Position numbers and translations under genes: made by a program. A DNA stretch of 64,000 nucleotides from Bacteroides faecis MAJ27 (lineage in GTDB: Bacteria; Bacteroidota; Bacteroidia; Bacteroidales; Bacteroidaceae), in contig NZ_FNNN01000014.1 in assembly GCF_900106755.1 (NCBI RefSeq), positions 1 to 64,000 of the forward strand, given 5' to 3'. This document shows, piece after piece, positions 35,885 through 44,782 of the stretch (the first letter of the stretch is position 1; every line of letters begins with the position of its first letter). The notes under the pieces are model-generated. The model did not search any database. It was not told the origin of the DNA and saw nothing but the letters and a program-made list of their open reading frames with translations.

Positions 35885-38176
35885 TTATTTGCTTTGCAGT
35901 TGCTCATTCATGGCAGCAGCTGCCTTACGACCGTCGCCCATTGCAAGAATAACAGTAGCTCCACCACGCACAATGTCTCCACCTGCATAGATCATCGGAA
36001 TAGAAGATTCCATATTTTCATCTACGGAAATGGTTCCTTTGCGGCCTAATTCCAGTCCTTTGATCGAACTGGGCACAATCGGATTCGGAGATACGCCAAC
36101 GCTGACAATAGCCAGATCGATATCAATTGTTTCCGTTGCCCCCGGAATGGCGACAGGACTACGACGTCCGGAAGCATCCGGTTCGCCCAATTCCATTTTC
36201 TGGAGGATAACTTGTTTCACGCAACCTTGTTCGTCGGCAATATATTCGAGAGGATTGTGTAAGGTCAGGAATTCGACTCCTTCTTCTTTGGCATGTTTTA
36301 CTTCCTCGATACGTGCCGGCATTTCTTCTTCCGAACGACGATAGATGATCATGGCACGTTCGGCACCTAAGCGTTTGGCAGTACGGACAGAGTCCATAGC
36401 AGTATTACCACCGCCGATGACAGCTACATTCTTACCGAAAGCTACCGGAGTATCGGAGTCTTCACTAGCGGCATCCATCAGATTGACACGAGTGAGGTAT
36501 TCGTTAGAAGACATGATATTGATTGAGTTTTCACCCGGTATATTCATAAAGTTAGGCAGGCCAGCGCCTGAGGCAACGAATATTCCTTTGAAACCTTCTT
36601 CTTTCAAATCTTCCACACTGATTGTTTTTCCTACAATACAGTCTTTAATGAAAGTGACACCCATTTTGGCGAGGTTGTCTATTTCAACGTCTACAATCTT
36701 ATTAGGCAGACGGAATTCCGGGATACCGTATTTCAATACACCACCGATTTCGTGCAGTGCTTCGAATACTTTTACGTCATAACCGTATTTTGCCATATCG
36801 CCTGCGAATGATAATCCGGCAGGACCCGAACCGATAACCGCAACTTTGATACCGTTCTTTTCGGCAATGACAGGTACTGAAATCTGCCCGCTTTCACGTT
36901 CAAAGTCAGCAGCAAAGCGTTCCAGATAACCGATGGCCACCGGTTTCTCTTTCATCTTTAAGTGTATACATTTGGATTCGCACTGTTTCTCCTGGGGGCA
37001 AACGCGACCGCATACAGCCGGAAGTGCACTTGTTTCTTTCAGTGTTTTGGCTGCTTCAAGGAATTCACCGCGCTCAATGTTCTTTATGAAACGTGGAATG
37101 TCAATGCCTACCGGACAGCCTTCCATACATCCCGGATTGGCACAATCCAGACAACGCTTGGCTTCTGTAACTGCTTGCTCGGCAGTCAATCCCTGGTTTA
37201 CTTCTTCCTTACGGCTATGTGAGCGGTATTCGGCATCGAGCTCGTTCATCTCGACACGGGGGATAGCTGTACGTTCTTTCGGTTTCATCGATTTACGCAA
37301 ATCCTGTCTCCAGGCAGCGTTACGACTTTTTTCATCCATTTCTTTGGTCGCTTCACATTCGGGTTGGAGCTTGTGCATCTCTTCACGCTCAATTTTCTTG
37401 AACGCACCCATACGTTTCAGCATCTCGTCAAAGTCCACTTGATGACCGTCAAACTCCGGACCATCAACACATACGAACTTCGTTTTTCCTCCTACAGTGA
37501 TGCGGCAAGCACCACACATACCTGTCCCGTCTACCATAATGGTATTCAATGAAACATCGGTAGGTATCTCATATTTCTTAGTCAGCAGACAAACGAATTT
37601 CATCATGATAGCAGGACCGATGGCAAAGCATTTATCAACTTTTTCACGTTTGATTACTTCTTCTACGCCTTCGGTTACCAAGCCTTTGCGGCCATAAGAG
37701 CCGTCGTCCGTCATGATAATCACTTCGTCGGAGCTCTCGCGCATTTCTTTTTCCAGAATGATAAGATCTTTGTTACGTCCGGCCAATACTGTGATCACTC
37801 TGTTGCCGGCAGCTTTCAATGCTTGTACTATAGGAAGCATCGGAGCAACACCTACACCACCACCAGCACAAACAACTGTTCCGAAATTCTCAATATGGGT
37901 AGCTTGTCCAAGCGGACCTACCACATCGGTGATATAATCACCTTCGTTCAATTCACAGAGACGGGTAGAGGAGAGCCCGACCTCCTGTATCACCAAAGTG
38001 ATTGTACCTTTCTTTAAATCAGAACCGGCAATCGTCAGAGGCATACGTTCTCCCTTATCGCCTACACGTACAATGACGAAGTGTCCGGCTTTGCGGGATT
38101 TAGCAATTAAAGGAGCTTCAATTTCAAGTTTAAACACTTTCTCAGAAAAGCGTTCTTTGCTAATGATTTTGTTCAT
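35885..38176 (-). CDS. Fused NfnA-NfnB-like NADH-dependent ferredoxin:NADP oxidoreductase / glutamate synthase small-subunit-like protein
   Basis: This is a 763-residue fusion. Residues 1-270 are like the ferredoxin-NADP reductase subunit (NfnA/SudB, often labelled DHOD electron-transfer subunit): an FAD barrel, an NAD domain and a Cys cluster MCGACRITVGGKTKFVC. Residues 320-763 are like NfnB/SudA and the GltD small subunit, with CLDCANPGCMEGCPVG and CGRVCPQEKQCESKC for two [4Fe-4S] clusters. GSGPAGLSFAGD follows for FAD and GGGNTAMDSVRTAKRLGA for NADPH. In Nfn the two halves form an electron-bifurcating transhydrogenase. No large glutamate synthase gene is adjacent, favouring the Nfn role. 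The gene stands alone between terminators. Confidence 0.9.
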   Translation of the reverse strand: MNKIISKERFSEKVFKLEIEAPLIAKSRKAGHFVIVRVGDKGERMPLTIAGSDLKKGTITLVIQEVGLSSTRLCELNEGDYITDVVGPLGQATHIENFGTVVCAGGGVGVAPMLPIVQALKAAGNRVITVLAGRNKDLIILEKEMRESSDEVIIMTDDGSYGRKGLVTEGVEEVIKREKVDKCFAIGPAIMMKFVCLLTKKYEIPTDVSLNTIMVDGTGMCGACRITVGGKTKFVCVDGPEFDGHQVDFDEMLKRMGAFKKIEREEMHKLQPECEATKEMDEKSRNAAWRQDLRKSMKPKERTAIPRVEMNELDAEYRSHSRKEEVNQGLTAEQAVTEAKRCLDCANPGCMEGCPVGIDIPRFIKNIERGEFLEAAKTLKETSALPAVCGRVCPQEKQCESKCIHLKMKEKPVAIGYLERFAADFERESGQISVPVIAEKNGIKVAVIGSGPAGLSFAGDMAKYGYDVKVFEALHEIGGVLKYGIPEFRLPNKIVDVEIDNLAKMGVTFIKDCIVGKTISVEDLKEEGFKGIFVASGAGLPNFMNIPGENSINIMSSNEYLTRVNLMDAASEDSDTPVAFGKNVAVIGGGNTAMDSVRTAKRLGAERAMIIYRRSEEEMPARIEEVKHAKEEGVEFLTLHNPLEYIADEQGCVKQVILQKMELGEPDASGRRSPVAIPGATETIDIDLAIVSVGVSPNPIVPSSIKGLELGRKGTISVDENMESSIPMIYAGGDIVRGGATVILAMGDGRKAAAAMNEQLQSK

Positions 38177-38235
38177 TATCTAATTATTTTGTTGGTATTA
38201 TTACGTAACTGCTATCAGAATGTTGTAAATTTTGG

Positions 38236-38243
38236 CAAAGATA
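38236..38243 (-). promoter_or_regulatory. -7 box of the NfnAB-like gene
   Basis: On the minus strand this reads TATCTTTG, a full match to TAnnTTTG, 60 bases before the ATG at 38176. It lies between the terminator of the upstream MFS gene (38271-38295) and the start. The -33 box is unclear. Confidence 0.5.
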
Positions 38244-38270
38244 CAGCTTATTTACGAAATATAAAAAGAA

Positions 38271-38295
38271 AAGCCACTCTTTTGATGAGCGGCTT
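38271..38295 (-). terminator. Terminator of the sugar MFS gene
   Basis: AAGCCACTC (38271-38279) pairs with GAGCGGCTT (38287-38295) with one mismatch; on the minus strand the hairpin is followed by TTTCTTTTTAT. Confidence 0.75.
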
Positions 38296-38320
38296 CCCAT
38301 ATCTATACGGATATCTTTAT

Positions 38321-39532
38321 TTATTTCGTTCTGATTTTATATCCCGCCACTCCGTAATATAGAATAAACAGGAAACAGGGGAGGCAAATCCAATAAGCAT
38401 TCTGGATATCTGAAATGTCTTTTAAATAACCGAATAAAGTAGGAATGACGGCACCACCTGCCATTGCCATAATCAAAAGAGATGAACCGGATTTGGTAAA
38501 CTTTCCTAAGTCTGCCATAGCCAAAGGCCATAAAGCAGGCCACATTAAAGAGCATCCCAGCGCCATGAAGGAAATGAAATAGATGGATATATCGGCAGGC
38601 GTAAGTACTACTAATACGGAACCGATGATTGCTAAAATAGAACAAATCTTCAATGCTGTAGCCTGACTCATATATTTGGGGATGAAGATGATACCGCAAA
38701 TATAGCCGATGACAATGCCTATCGGAGCGATCCAGGCATACATTGCTGCATTTTCCAAATGGAGGCTAGTGGCATAATCGACTAATGTGCCAAGTGATAC
38801 AGTTTCTACACCTACATATAAAAAGAGGGCGAGGCATCCTAATAATAGATGCGGGAATTGCCAGACGGATGTTTTCTTTGCTGCATAAGGACAGGATTCG
38901 GCTGCCTCTTCGCTATCGTCTTCGCCGACAGCTTTTACCTCTGGTAGTGGAGCCATATAAGCAATAATTCCTAATGCAATGAATGCGGCGATAATAACGT
39001 AGAAGGGCAAAAACAGGTCGGAGACGGTAATATCAGTTACTTCTTTTCCGATAAGAAACGCCAGGAATAAAGGGGGGATTGGCCATGCAAGTTTATTGCA
39101 TATACCCATAATGCTAATGCGTTTGGCGGCACTGTCTATCGGTCCCAGAATGGTGATGTATGGGTTTACGGCAGCCTGCAGATAGGCATTGGCGGTTCCG
39201 CTGATGAAGGAGGCCAGCAAAAATAGAGGAAAACTTTCATAACTTGCCGATGGTATAAAAAGCCCGAAAGCTATGGCAAACATAAGGAATGAAAGGACCA
39301 TTGTCCGTTTGTATCCAATTTTTTTAATTGTAAGTCCTGCCGGATAACCAAAGATAAGAAATGGAATGAAAGTAGCGGCAATGATCAAGTACGATTCGGC
39401 TGAACTGATTTCCAGCGACCCTTTCAAAACGGGGACTAGTACGGAGTTGATACCAAGGGCGAAGCCCAATGAGAAGAACATGACGCCAATGAATGCCAAT
39501 GGCAATGCAAAACTTTTTGTGTTTTTTGTCAT
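38321..39532 (-). CDS. MFS sugar transporter of the FucP/GluP type
   Basis: This is a 403-residue, 12-helix proton-sugar symporter resembling the L-fucose permease/glucose-galactose transporter group. It begins with FIGVMFFSLGFALGINSVLV. YPAGLTIKKIGYKRTM provides the loop 2-3 motif and ISGTANAYLQAAVNPYITIL the helix 4 signature with an N-P pair. The central loop (about 195-220) is acidic. It is a single gene downstream of nothing related, so the sugar cannot be told from context; glucose, galactose or fucose are candidates. Confidence 0.88.
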   Translation of the reverse strand: MTKNTKSFALPLAFIGVMFFSLGFALGINSVLVPVLKGSLEISSAESYLIIAATFIPFLIFGYPAGLTIKKIGYKRTMVLSFLMFAIAFGLFIPSASYESFPLFLLASFISGTANAYLQAAVNPYITILGPIDSAAKRISIMGICNKLAWPIPPLFLAFLIGKEVTDITVSDLFLPFYVIIAAFIALGIIAYMAPLPEVKAVGEDDSEEAAESCPYAAKKTSVWQFPHLLLGCLALFLYVGVETVSLGTLVDYATSLHLENAAMYAWIAPIGIVIGYICGIIFIPKYMSQATALKICSILAIIGSVLVVLTPADISIYFISFMALGCSLMWPALWPLAMADLGKFTKSGSSLLIMAMAGGAVIPTLFGYLKDISDIQNAYWICLPCFLFILYYGVAGYKIRTK

Positions 39533-39568
39533 GGGGGTAAATGTGTTAAAGGTTAATAAATAAAGAAA

Positions 39569-39608
39569 ACTCCTGTAAGGGGCAAATATGTCTTGTTCTT
39601 ACAGGAGT
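39569..39608 (-). terminator. Terminator of serS
   Basis: ACTCCTGTAAG (39569-39579) and CTTACAGGAGT (39598-39608) are perfect complements; on the minus strand the hairpin is followed by TTTTCTTTATTT. It starts 10 bases after the serS stop. Confidence 0.8.
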
Positions 39609-39618
39609 AAAAAGTTTC

Positions 39619-40893
39619 TTAGTCTATCAGGTCGAAACCGCAATATGGAACCAATGCTTTAGGTATTCTGATACCTTCGGGGGTTTGATTGTTTTCCAGT
39701 AAGGCGGCGACGATGCGTGGTAATGCTAATGCTGAACCGTTCAGTGTATGGCAAAGTTCTGTTTTCTTTTCTGCACTACGGTAGCGGCATTTCAGGCGGT
39801 TAGCCTGGTAGGTGTCGAAGTTGGATACGGAACTTACTTCCAGCCAGCGCTTCTGTGCTTCGGAATATACTTCGAAATCGAAGCATAGCGCAGCGGTAAA
39901 GCTCATGTCGCCACCACACAAACGGAGAATACGGTATGGAAGTTCCAGTTTTTGCAATAGACCTTCTACGTGGTCGAGCATTTGCTGGTGAGATTCTTTG
40001 GAGTGTTCCGGCTTGTCGATGCGTACTAATTCTACTTTGGAGAATTCGTGCAGGCGGTTCAGACCACGTACGTCTTTACCGTAAGAACCTGCTTCGCGAC
40101 GGAAACATTGTGTGTACGCACAATTCATGATCGGCAACTGTTTCTCTTCCAGAATAACATCGCGGTAGATATTGGTAACAGGCACTTCGGCTGTCGGAAT
40201 CAGATAAAGATCATCTACTTCGCAATGATACATTTGTCCTTCTTTGTCGGGAAGTTGTCCGGTACCATAACCGGAAGCTGCATTGACTACTGTCGGTGGC
40301 ATGATCTCTGTATATCCGGACTTGCGTGCCTCGTCCAGAAAGAAGTTGATCAGAGCGCGTTGCAGCTGGGCACCTTTTCCTTTATATACAGGGAAACCTG
40401 CCCCTGTAATCTTTACACCGAGGTCAAAATCGATTAAATCATATTTTTTAGCCAGTTCCCAATGAGGCAGTGCATCTTTGGGAAGTTCTGTTTCCATACC
40501 TCCCATCTTTTCTACGACGTTGTCTTCGGCACCTACACCTTCAGGTACGCTGTCATAAGGGATGTTGGGGATGGTATAAAGTAGATTCTGCATGTCTGTA
40601 GCAGCCTGTGTCATAGTAGCGTCCAGTGCTTTGTTGCTTTCTTTCAGTTCGGCAACACGTGCACGTGCAGCTTCGGCTTCTTCTTTCTTTCCTTCTTTCA
40701 TCAACTGACCGATAGTACGGGAAAGTGAGTTAACCTCTGCCAGATTCTTATCTAATAGGTTTTGCGTAGTACGTCTCTTGTCGTTGAGGGTGATGACTTC
40801 GTCAATCGTCTCTTTTGCATTCTTGAAATGCTTCTTTTCCAGCCCGCGGAGTACCGCCTCTGTATTTTCTGTAATCTGTTTAATGGTAAGCAT
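39619..40893 (-). CDS. serS: Seryl-tRNA synthetase
   Basis: This is a 424-residue class II aminoacyl-tRNA synthetase that charges tRNA-Ser. The N-terminal long coiled-coil arm (about 30-105) binds the tRNA extra arm. Motif 2 lies near CFRREAGSYGKDVRGLNRLH (about 255-275) and motif 3 in NGSALALPRIVAALLENNQ (about 380-400). The length is standard. It is transcribed alone, with a perfect-stem terminator after it and the rplU-rpmA terminator before it. Confidence 0.97.
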   Translation of the reverse strand: MLTIKQITENTEAVLRGLEKKHFKNAKETIDEVITLNDKRRTTQNLLDKNLAEVNSLSRTIGQLMKEGKKEEAEAARARVAELKESNKALDATMTQAATDMQNLLYTIPNIPYDSVPEGVGAEDNVVEKMGGMETELPKDALPHWELAKKYDLIDFDLGVKITGAGFPVYKGKGAQLQRALINFFLDEARKSGYTEIMPPTVVNAASGYGTGQLPDKEGQMYHCEVDDLYLIPTAEVPVTNIYRDVILEEKQLPIMNCAYTQCFRREAGSYGKDVRGLNRLHEFSKVELVRIDKPEHSKESHQQMLDHVEGLLQKLELPYRILRLCGGDMSFTAALCFDFEVYSEAQKRWLEVSSVSNFDTYQANRLKCRYRSAEKKTELCHTLNGSALALPRIVAALLENNQTPEGIRIPKALVPYCGFDLID

Positions 40894-40981
40894 ATCTATA
40901 CTTTTTATGAACTTTCTTTTTAAGGCTACAAAGATAAAGAAAAAACGAATAAGCGAGCAATGAAAATCTGCATAAATAAAG

Positions 40982-41017
40982 AAAGGAGATGCAATCCTTT
41001 TGGATTACATCTCCTTT
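40982..41017 (-). terminator. Terminator of the rplU-rpmA operon
   Basis: AAAGGAGATG-C-AATCC (40982-40996) pairs with GGATT-A-CATCTCCTTT (41002-41017) with one mismatched pair; on the minus strand TCTTTATTT follows. It begins 24 bases after the rpmA stop. Confidence 0.85.
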
Positions 41018-41040
41018 TCTTGAATATTTCAGTTGTGCAA

Positions 41041-41310
41041 TTATGCTTCTGTTGCTTCAGCAGGAATGATAGAAACGTATCTTCTGTCTTCTTTGCCTAC
41101 TTTAAAGCTAACTGTACCATCTACTAAAGCGAAAAGAGTGTGGTCTTTACCCATTCCGATGTTTTCACCCGGGTGGAATTCAGTACCTCTTTGACGAATG
41201 ATAATATTACCTGCTTTGCAAGCTTCGCCACCAAATATCTTTACGCCTAATCTTTTGCTATGTGATTCGCGGCCGTTCTTAGAACTACCGACACCTTTTT
41301 TATGTGCCAT
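41041..41310 (-). CDS. rpmA: 50S ribosomal protein L27
   Basis: This is an 89-residue large-subunit protein whose N-terminal tail reaches the peptidyl-transferase centre. It begins [16 protein letters not shown] and has the signature [29 protein letters not shown] in pieces. There is no N-terminal cleavage extension of the Firmicutes type. It is second gene of the L21-L27 operon, 21 bases after rplU. Confidence 0.97.
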   Translation of the reverse strand: MAHKKGVGSSKNGRESHSKRLGVKIFGGEACKAGNIIIRQRGTEFHPGENIGMGKDHTLFALVDGTVSFKVGKEDRRYVSIIPAEATEA

Positions 41311-41331
41311 TTCTTCTTACTTTTTAAATGA

Positions 41332-41649
41332 TTAAGCTACTACTTCTGTGATTGTTAACTCAGTGAACTGTTGACGGTGACCGTTCAGTTTTCTGTGACC
41401 TTTTCTTCTTTTCTTGTGAAAAACAAGAACTTTGTCGCCTTTAACCAAGCTTGAAACAACCTGGCAAACAACTTTTGCACCTTCTACAGTCGGAACACCT
41501 ACAGTTACGTTTCCGTCTTTGTCTACCAAAAGAACTTTTTCAAATTCTACTGTTGAACCGTTTTCTGCACCTTCGATGTGGTGAACGAACAACTTCTGAC
41601 CAGCTTCTGCTTTAAATTGCTGACCGTTAATTTCTACAATTGCGTACAT
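41332..41649 (-). CDS. rplU: 50S ribosomal protein L21
   Basis: This is a 105-residue large-subunit protein that binds 23S rRNA. It begins [20 protein letters not shown], has [13 protein letters not shown], and its C-terminal [21 protein letters not shown] signature is intact. It is first gene of the operon with rpmA, preceded by a consensus promoter and a structured leader of about 80 nt that may carry autoregulation. Confidence 0.97.
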   Translation of the reverse strand: MYAIVEINGQQFKAEAGQKLFVHHIEGAENGSTVEFEKVLLVDKDGNVTVGVPTVEGAKVVCQVVSSLVKGDKVLVFHKKRRKGHRKLNGHRQQFTELTITEVVA

Positions 41650-41731
41650 CTTATATATAATGTATAAGTTAGCTCCGGCGGGTGGTCTTTAATCACTTAA
41701 AGAACTCTTTGTCGAACCCGTTGCGGAATAA
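41650..41731 (-). promoter_or_regulatory. Structured 5' leader of rplU, candidate L21 autoregulatory element
   Basis: CTTTAATCACTTAAAG (41687-41702) forms a perfect 6-base stem with a 4-base loop. It is enclosed by CGGGT (41679-41683) and ACCCG (41716-41720), extended by CCG/CGG (41675-41677 and 41724-41726). L21 leaders that bind the protein are known in other phyla; whether this one does is inference. Confidence 0.45.
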
Positions 41732-41738
41732 TCGGGCA

Positions 41739-41770
41739 CAAAATTACTTTTTTTATTTGTTTCAGACAAA
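41739..41770 (-). promoter_or_regulatory. Promoter of the rplU-rpmA operon
   Basis: On the minus strand TTTG (41767-41770) is followed after 20 bases by TAATTTTG (41739-41746), a full consensus match. The start of transcription is expected near 41731. Confidence 0.8.
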
Positions 41771-41891
41771 TTTTTCCTTTATTTTTTGCTGTTTCTTATT
41801 AAAGCATTTTACATATACTCTGTTTTCCTTTTGGAGATACAGCTTTCACATGAATTTTTGAAGTATCTTTTGTCTTCGTCCACTTCAATAA

Positions 41892-42533
41892 TTATATTTG
41901 TAGCAAGCAGGATAAATTCTCCATGATAAACCGATGGGGATAGGCTTTAAGTTCATCAGCGGTAGTCATCCCATTAAGGACACCTGCAAAGTCTACTCCT
42001 GCATTTTGTGCTGTTTCGGCATCTATTGTACTGTCTCCAATATATAAAGTTTCTTGCGGAGCACTGCCCAGGTGTTCGAGAGCGAAGTTTACTCCTTCCG
42101 GTGAAGGTTTGGCAGTTTGCACATTTTCTCCGCCTACCACTATGTCGAGAAAGTTTTCCGGCAAATACTCATCCAGAAAACTGAGTATACGGAAACGGTA
42201 TTTAGTAGAGATAATACCGATGCGGGCACCTTGTTCTTTTAGCTCTTTCAGAGTAGAGAGTGTATCAGGAAAAAGACGGGTATTCACGTTCATGTGAACA
42301 TCTGCTTCCAGTCTGTACTCTTGTCGGAAAACTGTGAGCTGTTCCCAGTCGGTGACTCCGGTCAGTATGCTGAAAGATTCTTCCAGTGTTTTGCCAATAG
42401 TACGTTTGATCGCTTCGTCAGTGACGTTCGTATATTGGTGGCGATTGAGTACATTCCTGAAACAAGTAACGATACCCCGTGATGAGTCGGCTAATGTATA
42501 GTCGAAATCAAATAAATAAGTTTTATAGTTCAT
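41892..42533 (-). CDS. HAD-superfamily hydrolase, phosphoglycolate-phosphatase-like
   Basis: This is a 213-residue HAD phosphatase. Motif I is FDFDYTLADS (about 8-17), motif II is ISTKYR (about 109-114), Lys of motif III is near AKPSPEG (about 140), and motif IV is YIGDSTIDAETAQNAG (about 165-180). The helical cap with C1 position suggests a phosphoglycolate or pyrophosphatase type. The substrate cannot be read from sequence. A TATATTTG box (42550-42557, minus strand) lies 17 bases before the ATG, so it has its own promoter. Confidence 0.9.
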   Translation of the reverse strand: MNYKTYLFDFDYTLADSSRGIVTCFRNVLNRHQYTNVTDEAIKRTIGKTLEESFSILTGVTDWEQLTVFRQEYRLEADVHMNVNTRLFPDTLSTLKELKEQGARIGIISTKYRFRILSFLDEYLPENFLDIVVGGENVQTAKPSPEGVNFALEHLGSAPQETLYIGDSTIDAETAQNAGVDFAGVLNGMTTADELKAYPHRFIMENLSCLLQI

Positions 42534-42570
42534 GGGAAGATGTTTTCGGCAAATATAATGAACACCTTTT

Positions 42571-43455
42571 TTATTTCACTGCTTCTACTGTATATCCCTG
42601 TTTTTTCAGTAAGTTTAATAATCCTTTATCACCCGGCAGGTGCAAAGCACCGACTGCAACAAAGGTGGGAGCGGCTTTCATGATTGCCGGCAATTTCTGT
42701 GCCCATGTTTTGTTACGGTTGTAAATCATGGCATCTTCTTCTGCGGGAAGTGCGTCACATTGATTCCCTTTGCGTTCTTCGTTGATCTTAAGCATGGTTT
42801 CTAAATCTTGTTTCATGTAGGCGTCCGTCAGTCTTTTGAGGCTTTCCACTTCTTTGTCGATGTTGTTGAGGGTACACATGAGCAGTTGTGCTTGGCGTTG
42901 CAGGGATAGTCCATTATATAATAGGTTAAATTGGAAATCCGGGGTTTCCAGCCCATCTGTTTTTTTTCCTTTCTGTATTGCCTGAGTTTGGAAATAAGTA
43001 TCAAGCTGTTCTTGAGGATTATAGTTTCCAATATGTTTGATGTATGCCACCACTGCTATGTTGTTCAGTAAGAAAGCTGGTTTGATTTTGGGTGCCATAC
43101 TCAGGTCCATCATCAGGTTCTCTTTACAGAATTTATTAGCTGTTTCGTATTCTTCCGGTGAAAGGAGAGTGGTTAGAGTCGTATCGCTTTCGATCATCAT
43201 CATTTTCTGCATCTTTTGGATGGTAGCCTGAGATTGTATCTCCGACATTTTCAGTTCTCCATATACTTGTTGCGTTTCATCCATTGCTTTCTGTAATCCG
43301 GTGATACCGTCTTTGATACTTAACGGAGCAAGATGGTGAGTCCCCATGATGTAGGAGGGGCTGCTAAGTCCGTTTCCAGAAACTTTCCATAAAAGTTGTG
43401 CATTTGCGCTTAATGCTACGCAGATAAATATGATTGCTCCAATAAATGATTTCAT
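42571..43455 (-). CDS. TraB/GumN-family exported protein
   Basis: This is a 294-residue protein with signal peptide MKSFIGAIIFICVALSANA and mature start QLLWKVSG. The TraB/GumN (Tiki-like) pattern is present: YIMGTHH near 37-43, a central helical region and VAVGALHLPGDKGLLNLLKKQGY near the C-terminus. Tiki relatives are metalloproteases using the GTHH and GALH histidines, so periplasmic hydrolase activity is plausible. I chose ATG 43455; the longer frame to 43530 adds residues that bury the signal and overlap the upstream gene. It is 25 bases after the NlpC/P60 gene. Confidence 0.88.
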   Translation of the reverse strand: MKSFIGAIIFICVALSANAQLLWKVSGNGLSSPSYIMGTHHLAPLSIKDGITGLQKAMDETQQVYGELKMSEIQSQATIQKMQKMMMIESDTTLTTLLSPEEYETANKFCKENLMMDLSMAPKIKPAFLLNNIAVVAYIKHIGNYNPQEQLDTYFQTQAIQKGKKTDGLETPDFQFNLLYNGLSLQRQAQLLMCTLNNIDKEVESLKRLTDAYMKQDLETMLKINEERKGNQCDALPAEEDAMIYNRNKTWAQKLPAIMKAAPTFVAVGALHLPGDKGLLNLLKKQGYTVEAVK

Positions 43456-43480
43456 GATTCTATATGTTTTTAGTTGGTAA

Positions 43481-43993
43481 TCAGCGTATTCTTCCTCCGG
43501 ATATCCAGTGTCTGGTGTAATAGTCTTCACTCAGACGACTGACAATAACTCCTTTGCTGGTGCTGGCATGAATGAATTTCCCGTTTTTAAGATAGATGCC
43601 TACATGAGCTACTTTCTTTTTGGAACGGCTACTGCTAAAGAATACGAGGTCTCCTTCTCGTAGATTTCGTTTGGCTACTTTGGTGCTTTCTTTTCTCAGG
43701 TCTTCAGAGTTCCGCGGGACTTGCATACGGTAGACTTTCCGGTATATCTGGTAAGTAAGCCCTGAACAATCAGTGCCACGTTTTGAATCGCCTCCTCCAC
43801 GATAAGGAACACCTATCCATTCGGCTGATTCCAAATAGAGTTTATGGTTATCTTCCATATTAATATCTACACCCAGCAGGATGGAAGCACGTGCTAGTGC
43901 TTGATAATCCAAACGGGGAGCGGATGTACGGCAGGAACTAAGGATAAAGATCAGTCCTGTCAGTATGAGGATAAGTTTGAATTTTACTTTCAT
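43481..43993 (-). CDS. NlpC/P60-family peptidoglycan endopeptidase lipoprotein
   Basis: This is a 170-residue lipoprotein with a signal ending FILSSC (Cys21). The NlpC/P60 catalytic residues are visible: Cys76 in TDCSGL, His130 in AHVGIY and His142 in FIHA. It cleaves gamma-D-Glu to diamino-acid bonds in stem peptides at the inner face of the envelope. It is in a leftward run with the ABC pair upstream and the TraB/GumN gene downstream. Confidence 0.92.
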   Translation of the reverse strand: MKVKFKLILILTGLIFILSSCRTSAPRLDYQALARASILLGVDINMEDNHKLYLESAEWIGVPYRGGGDSKRGTDCSGLTYQIYRKVYRMQVPRNSEDLRKESTKVAKRNLREGDLVFFSSSRSKKKVAHVGIYLKNGKFIHASTSKGVIVSRLSEDYYTRHWISGGRIR

Positions 43994-44025
43994 CGGCTCT
44001 CTTTCATCAGGTATCGTAATTTGCT

Positions 44026-44730
44026 TTATTCTTCTACATTAAAGTAGTCTTCCAGTTCTTTTTCTGCAGAATTATTCTCATTAATAATATCCCGGATAAT
44101 GACACCATTCTCCAGCAGGGCAATACGTGGACATACATCTGTCGTATGATTCAGATTGTGGCTGGAAATAATTACTGTTGCATTATGTTCTTCACTGTAT
44201 TTCCTAAGCATATGCTTGATAATAGACTGCGAACTGGGATCAAGGAAGTTGAACGGTTCATCGAGTATCAACAGTTGAGGGTAATGAAGCATAGCGGAGA
44301 TAATACCGATTTTCTGTTTATTACCGGCAGAATAATTGCGGATTAATTTCTTTTGCCCGATCACTTCTCCATTCATCAGACGTTCGAACGGTACAAGACG
44401 TTCGTCTACCTCTTCCTTTTTCAGTCCGTACATTTTCCCTATAAAATAGAAATATTCTTCCGGAGTTAGGTAGTCGATCAGAAATCCGTCGTCAATGAAA
44501 GCACCTGTAACGTTTTTCCAGTCTTCACTTTGGCTGACGTCAATATCGTTGATGACTACATTGCCATTATCCGCTTTCAGCAAATCGAGCATTAACCGGA
44601 AGAGTGTTGTTTTACCAGCACCGTTGTTTCCTACCAATCCGAGCATGTCGCCTTGATTGATCTCATAGTGGTCTATGTTCACGGCCATCTTTTCGCCGAA
44701 TTTCTTTTGAAGATTATTGATGCTTATCAT
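44026..44730 (-). CDS. ABC transporter ATP-binding protein
   Basis: This is a 234-residue nucleotide-binding subunit. Walker A is GNNGAGKTT (about 34-42), the signature is YSAGNKQKIGI (a variant of LSGGQ, typical of ABC-2 type exporters), Walker B is LLILDEPFNFLDP and the H-loop is ISSHNL. Its partner is the DUF5687 membrane protein gene 52 bases upstream. The exported substrate is unknown. Confidence 0.93.
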   Translation of the reverse strand: MISINNLQKKFGEKMAVNIDHYEINQGDMLGLVGNNGAGKTTLFRLMLDLLKADNGNVVINDIDVSQSEDWKNVTGAFIDDGFLIDYLTPEEYFYFIGKMYGLKKEEVDERLVPFERLMNGEVIGQKKLIRNYSAGNKQKIGIISAMLHYPQLLILDEPFNFLDPSSQSIIKHMLRKYSEEHNATVIISSHNLNHTTDVCPRIALLENGVIIRDIINENNSAEKELEDYFNVEE

Positions 44731-44782
44731 TGTCTTGGTATTTTTTATCGTAAAATGGTAAATCGGTTCAATTGTAAATCTC

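Noticed and set aside
43456..43530. Longer start for the TraB/GumN gene at 43530
   Set aside because: It would bury the signal peptide and overlap the NlpC/P60 gene's end.
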